Shown piece after piece: positions 60,167 to 64,000 of a stretch of DNA of 64,000 nt. A program made the translations under genes and the position numbers. Every line of letters begins with the position of its first letter. Position 1 is the first letter of the stretch. The notes beneath the pieces were generated by a model, which saw only the letters and a list, made by a program, of their open reading frames with translations, did not search any database and was not told the DNA's origin. Source of the stretch: Pseudogulbenkiania subflava DSM 22618 (GTDB lineage: Bacteria; Pseudomonadota; Gammaproteobacteria; Burkholderiales; Chromobacteriaceae); NCBI RefSeq assembly GCF_900177275.1, contig NZ_FXAG01000005.1, positions 1 to 64,000 of the forward strand, read 5' to 3'.

Positions 60167-63100
60167 ATGATGACCAAGACGGCTTCGATGGAAGTTTTGG
60201 ACATGAACACCTTGCTGACAACGCTGAAGGCCTTTCGCCGGGGTGACTTCACCACGCGCATGCCGGAAGACTGGACCGGCATGCCGGGCAAGATCGCCGA
60301 TACGCTCAACGAGATCATCGACATGGCGGCCGATACCACGGCCGAGTTCGAACGCGTAGCGCGCCTGGTCGGCAAGCAAGGCAAGGTCGAGGAGCGTATC
60401 GAGTTGCCGATGATGAAGGGCTCGTGGCGCAAGATCGTCGACTCGAGCAACGCGCTGGCCGACGATCTGATCAGCCCGATGAACGAGATGATCCGCGTCA
60501 TCGGCTCGGTGGCCGAGGGCGACCTGGGGCAGCAGGTGCCGATGAATCTCGACGGCCTGAAACTGCGTGGCCAGTTCCTCACGTCCGCCCAGATCGTCAA
60601 CACCATGGTGACACGGCTGGGCTCTTTCGCCTCCGAGGTAACCCGCGTGGCGCGTGAAGTCGGTACTGAGGGGATACTCGGCGGCCAGGCCAAGGTAAGC
60701 GGCGTGTCTGGCACCTGGCGCGACCTGACTGAGTCGGTCAACGGCATGGCGGCCAACCTGACCACCCAGGTGCGCAACATCGCGCAGGTGACTACGGCGG
60801 TGGCGCGTGGCGACCTCGGCAAGAAGATCACCGTCGAGGCCAAGGGAGAAATTCTCGAGCTCAAGAACACCATCAACACCATGGTCGATCAGCTCTCGAC
60901 CTTCGCCGACGAAGTGACGCGGGTGGCGCGCGAGGTGGGCACTGAAGGCAAGCTCGGCGGCCAGGCCAGGGTGACCGGCGCGGGGGGCCGCTGGAAAGAT
61001 CTAACCGACTCGGTCAACAGCATGGCGGCCAACCTGACCAACCAGGTGCGCAACATCGCCGACGTGACCACGGCGGTGGCCAAGGGCGATCTCGGCCGCA
61101 AGATCACCGTAGAAGCCAAGGGCGAGATCGTGGAACTGAAGAACACCATCAATACCATGGTGGATCAGCTCAACAGCTTCGCCGCCGAGGTAACCCGCGT
61201 GGCGCGCGAGGTCGGCACCGAAGGCAAACTCGGCGGACAAGCGGAGGTGCGCGGCGTGTCTGGCACCTGGCGCGATCTGACCGACTCGGTCAACAGCATG
61301 GCGGCCAATCTGACCAACCAGGTGCGCAACATCGCCGACGTGACGACGGCGGTGGCCAAGGGCGACCTTGGCCGCAAGATCACCGTGGAAGCCAAGGGTG
61401 AGATCGCCGAACTGGCCGACACCATCAACAACATGACCGATACCTTGGCGCTATTCTCCGAGCAGGTCACCTCGGTGGCACGGGAAGTCGGCGTCGAGGG
61501 CAAGTTGGGCGGGCAGGCCAACGTGCCCGGCGCGGCCGGCACCTGGCGTGATCTGACCGACAACGTGAACAACCTGGCGGCCAACCTGACCAACCAGGTG
61601 CGCGCGCTTGCCGACGTGGCCACCGCCGTGACCAAGGGCGACCTGACCCGCAAGGTGCAAGTGGAAGCCAAGGGCGAGGTGGCGGAATTGAAGGACAACG
61701 TCAACGAGATGATCCGCAACCTGCGTGATACAACACGGCAGAACGCGGAACAGGACTGGCTCAAGACCAACCTTGCCAAATTCACCCGCATGCTGCAGGG
61801 CCAGCGCGACCTGGTGGCGGTGTCGAAGATGGTGCTGTCCGAACTCGCCCCGCTCATCAACGCCCAGCATGGTGTGTTCTACATGATGGACGAGGGCCAG
61901 ACCGATCAGCCGAAGCTCAAGCTGCTATCGGCCTACGCATACAAGCATAATATCAATGTGAACGACGAATGGCGGATCGGCGAGGGCCTGGTCGGACAGT
62001 GTGCCTACGAGAAGCGCCGCATCCTGATAACCGATGTCCCGAGCAATTACGTCGCCATCTCCTCCGGGCTGGGCGCAGCCGCCCCACTCAATATCATCGT
62101 GTTTCCTATCCTGTTCGAGAACCAGGTCAAGGCCGTCATCGAGTTGGCCTCGTTCAAGCCGTACAGCGTCATTCATCAGACCTTTCTCGATCAGTTGGCC
62201 GAATCGATCGGCATCGTGCTCCATACCATCGAGGCCAATATGCGCACCGAGGAGCTGCTCAAACAGTCGCAACTACTGGCGCAGGAGTTGCAGAGCCAGC
62301 AAGAGGAATTGAGACAGACCAACGAGGAGCTGGCGCACAAGGCTCGTCTGCTGGAAGAGCAGAAGGCCGAGGTCGAGCGCAAGAACCGCGAGGTCGAGAT
62401 CACCAAGCTGTCGCTGGAAGAGAAGGCCGAGCAGCTGACACTGACCTCCAAGTACAAGTCCGAGTTTCTGTCCAGCATGTCGCACGAGCTCAGAACGCCA
62501 CTGAACAGCCTGCTGATCCTGGCCCAGCAGCTCAGCGACAATGCCGAACACAACCTCACGGCCAAGCAGGTGGACTATGCCAAGACCATCTACAGCGCGG
62601 GCAAGGACCTGCTGGAGCTGATCGACGAGATTCTCTATCTGTCCAAGATCGAGTCGGGCACGGTCAGTCTGGATCTGGGCGAAGCATCGTTTGCCGATCT
62701 GCACGACCAGATCGAACGCACCTTCCGGCCTGTTGCCGAAAACCGGGCTCTGGGCTTCACGATCGAACTGGCGCCGACCTTGCCGCCCTCGATCTGGACT
62801 GACGAGAAGCGCCTGTTGCAAGTGGTCAAGAACCTGCTGTCCAACGCCTTCAAGTTCACCGAGAAAGGCGGTGTCAAGATCGGCATCGCGCCCGCCATGG
62901 CCGGGTGGAGCGCTGATCACATCGGCTTGAACCGCGCCGAGGCGGTAGTGGCCTTCGTGGTTTCCGATACTGGCATCGGCGTCTCCAGCGACAAGCAGAA
63001 CCTCATCTTCGAGGCATTCCAGCAAGCCGATACCGGCACCTCGCGCAAATACGGCGGCACAGGCCTCGGTCTGTCGATCAGCCGTGAACTGGCCCGTCAA

Positions 63101-64000
63101 CTGGGCGGCGAGCTGCGGCTGATCTCCAGCGAAATCGGCATAGGCAGCACCTTTGCCCTGTTCGTGCCGCAGCGTACCTACGATGCCCAGCGCCCGGCGC
63201 TGGACGAATCATCGGTCGAGATCGGCCAGGGGCAGGGCAGGCGCGACCTCTCCCCCCAGCCGGTGCAGATCGTCGACGACCGCGAATCCATCCAGCCTGG
63301 CGACCAACTGCTGCTGATGCTGGAGAACGACGCCGAATTCGCCGGCAATCTGCTTGATGCCGCGCACAAGAACGGCTTCCGGGGCGTTGTCACGACCCGC
63401 GGTACGGAGATACTGGAACTGGCCGAGCGCTTCAAGCCGGCCGCCCTCATGCTGGACCTGGATCTGCCGGATATCGATGGCTGGTCGACTCTCGAACAGT
63501 TCAAGCGCAACTTCGCCACGCGTCACATTCCGGTCCAGATCATCGTCGCCGACGATGACCGTAGCCGTGGACTGCGCTACGGCGCGCTCGCTTGCCTGGT
63601 CAAGCCGGTCACGGCCGACGAGATTCGGCAAGCGCTGTCGGGCCTCGTGAAATTCGCGCAGCGCAAGGCGAAGAATCTGCTGGTGGTCGACAGCGACGAG
63701 GAACGTTGCACCCGTCTTGCCGAACTGGTCGGCGGCGATGGGGTGCAGATCGAGGCGGCCGGCACTGGCAGCGCCGCCTTGAAAAGGCTGAGCAAGAAAC
63801 GCTACGACTGCATGGCGCTCCATCTCAAACTGTCCGACATGTCCGGCATCAAGCTGCTCGAAGCGCTACGGGAGAGCAACGCGACGCGCGATATGCCGGT
63901 CATTGTCCATGGCATGGAAGAACTGACGAAACCGGAACGGGCACATCTCCGGGCACTGGCCGGCAAGAGCGCCATCAAGGAGGTCCAGTCGCCCGAACGC
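60167..64000 (+). CDS. multi-HAMP hybrid histidine kinase (5' part, runs off the window)
   Basis: 1278 residues visible, no stop before the edge, no membrane segment. Residues ~1-530 are a HAMP array, including four 92-residue units. Then GAF (about 560-690), a coiled coil (about 690-755), HisKA with H773 in [11 protein letters not shown], HATPase ([25 protein letters not shown]), a first receiver ([12 protein letters not shown]) and the start of a second. The layout recalls fungal group III (Nik1-type) osmosensing kinases and their bacterial relatives: cytosolic, with poly-HAMP sensing. The start is ATG 60167 or the adjacent ATG 60170, with a weak ribosome site. Confidence 0.88.
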   Translation, partial: MMTKTASMEVLDMNTLLTTLKAFRRGDFTTRMPEDWTGMPGKIADTLNEIIDMAADTTAEFERVARLVGKQGKVEERIELPMMKGSWRKIVDSSNALADDLISPMNEMIRVIGSVAEGDLGQQVPMNLDGLKLRGQFLTSAQIVNTMVTRLGSFASEVTRVAREVGTEGILGGQAKVSGVSGTWRDLTESVNGMAANLTTQVRNIAQVTTAVARGDLGKKITVEAKGEILELKNTINTMVDQLSTFADEVTRVAREVGTEGKLGGQARVTGAGGRWKDLTDSVNSMAANLTNQVRNIADVTTAVAKGDLGRKITVEAKGEIVELKNTINTMVDQLNSFAAEVTRVAREVGTEGKLGGQAEVRGVSGTWRDLTDSVNSMAANLTNQVRNIADVTTAVAKGDLGRKITVEAKGEIAELADTINNMTDTLALFSEQVTSVAREVGVEGKLGGQANVPGAAGTWRDLTDNVNNLAANLTNQVRALADVATAVTKGDLTRKVQVEAKGEVAELKDNVNEMIRNLRDTTRQNAEQDWLKTNLAKFTRMLQGQRDLVAVSKMVLSELAPLINAQHGVFYMMDEGQTDQPKLKLLSAYAYKHNINVNDEWRIGEGLVGQCAYEKRRILITDVPSNYVAISSGLGAAAPLNIIVFPILFENQVKAVIELASFKPYSVIHQTFLDQLAESIGIVLHTIEANMRTEELLKQSQLLAQELQSQQEELRQTNEELAHKARLLEEQKAEVERKNREVEITKLSLEEKAEQLTLTSKYKSEFLSSMSHELRTPLNSLLILAQQLSDNAEHNLTAKQVDYAKTIYSAGKDLLELIDEILYLSKIESGTVSLDLGEASFADLHDQIERTFRPVAENRALGFTIELAPTLPPSIWTDEKRLLQVVKNLLSNAFKFTEKGGVKIGIAPAMAGWSADHIGLNRAEAVVAFVVSDTGIGVSSDKQNLIFEAFQQADTGTSRKYGGTGLGLSISRELARQLGGELRLISSEIGIGSTFALFVPQRTYDAQRPALDESSVEIGQGQGRRDLSPQPVQIVDDRESIQPGDQLLLMLENDAEFAGNLLDAAHKNGFRGVVTTRGTEILELAERFKPAALMLDLDLPDIDGWSTLEQFKRNFATRHIPVQIIVADDDRSRGLRYGALACLVKPVTADEIRQALSGLVKFAQRKAKNLLVVDSDEERCTRLAELVGGDGVQIEAAGTGSAALKRLSKKRYDCMALHLKLSDMSGIKLLEALRESNATRDMPVIVHGMEELTKPERAHLRALAGKSAIKEVQSPER
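60635..61738 (+). repeat. four 276-bp tandem HAMP-coding repeats
   Basis: Units begin near 60635, 60911, 61187 and 61463, exactly 276 bp (92 codons) apart. Each encodes VTxVAREVG ... GGQA ... WRDLTDSVN ... AANLTNQVR ... [10 protein letters not shown] ... EAKGE. The second and third are the most alike; the fourth has diverged. Confidence 0.9.

Noticed and set aside
60635-61738. Regular 276-bp repeats considered as a CRISPR or satellite array
   Set aside because: They are in-frame HAMP-coding units with no spacers.

Overview
The window is GC-rich, densely coded DNA from a Gram-negative bacterium. The gene set (complete protocatechuate branch with PcaQ, quinate/shikimate catabolism, class I PHA synthase, HflX, sigma-54 acetoin-type regulon) best fits a betaproteobacterium, possibly of the Chromobacteriaceae. 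That placement is inference from gene content, not from a marker gene.

Region 1 (1-11480): the 3' end of an AhpD-like gene and an exported cupin protein are followed by a biosynthetic cluster. SbnA- and SbnB-type enzymes would make L-2,3-diaminopropionate (Dap). Next come a membrane protein with the carrier-plus-three-soluble-domain layout of the C-terminal half of Pls/PosA homopoly(amino acid) synthetases, a separate half-C/A/T NRPS protein, a SyrP-like Fe(II)/2-oxoglutarate oxygenase, a SerA-like dehydrogenase and a Sfp-type phosphopantetheinyl transferase. I read this as a split, Dap-based Pls/PosA-type isopeptide synthetase system, and it is the most interesting locus here. Two inverted copies of a MITE-like repeat bracket the oxygenase and dehydrogenase genes; a third copy lies upstream of quiC.

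Region 2 (11531-28146): catabolism of quinate/shikimate to protocatechuate (aroQ, aroE-like, quiC on the minus strand) and of protocatechuate to acetyl-CoA and succinyl-CoA (pcaIJF-BDC on plus, pcaHG on minus, pcaQ on minus). IclR-type (PcaR/PcaU-like) operators abut a sigma-70 promoter before pcaI. A TerC-family gene, a Usp gene and a TetR gene plus rifampin-phosphotransferase-like dikinase are inserted between the two pca blocks.

Region 3 (28257-32715): a GAF/GGDEF/EAL protein with a degenerate GGDEF, a PhnA/YjdM zinc-ribbon protein and a class I PHA synthase, all on the minus strand.

Region 4 (32716-44110): an acetoin/2,3-butanediol-type sigma-54 regulon. It holds a TPP-dependent E1alpha/E1beta with a split E2 (free lipoyl domain plus free catalytic core) and its own lipoate ligase, a VOC protein, a TatA paralogue, a butanediol dehydrogenase-like gene, a Tat-exported small subunit with a GMC oxidoreductase, and an AcoR-like activator. 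Three sequences match the -24/-12 consensus, and a CACCTGTCGCA motif is shared between the two control regions.

Region 5 (44135-57122): AMP nucleosidase, a Mg-type P-ATPase, an AMP-phosphorylase-like/PRPP-synthetase-like pair, a TMEM175-type channel, an APC permease, a DEAD-box helicase and HflX, followed by an AT-rich stretch with serial hairpins that looks like a non-coding RNA candidate.

Region 6 (57662-64000): a receiver protein with an internal 69-bp tandem duplication, an unknown membrane protein, a NarL-type response regulator and the 5' part of a multi-HAMP hybrid histidine kinase that runs off the window.
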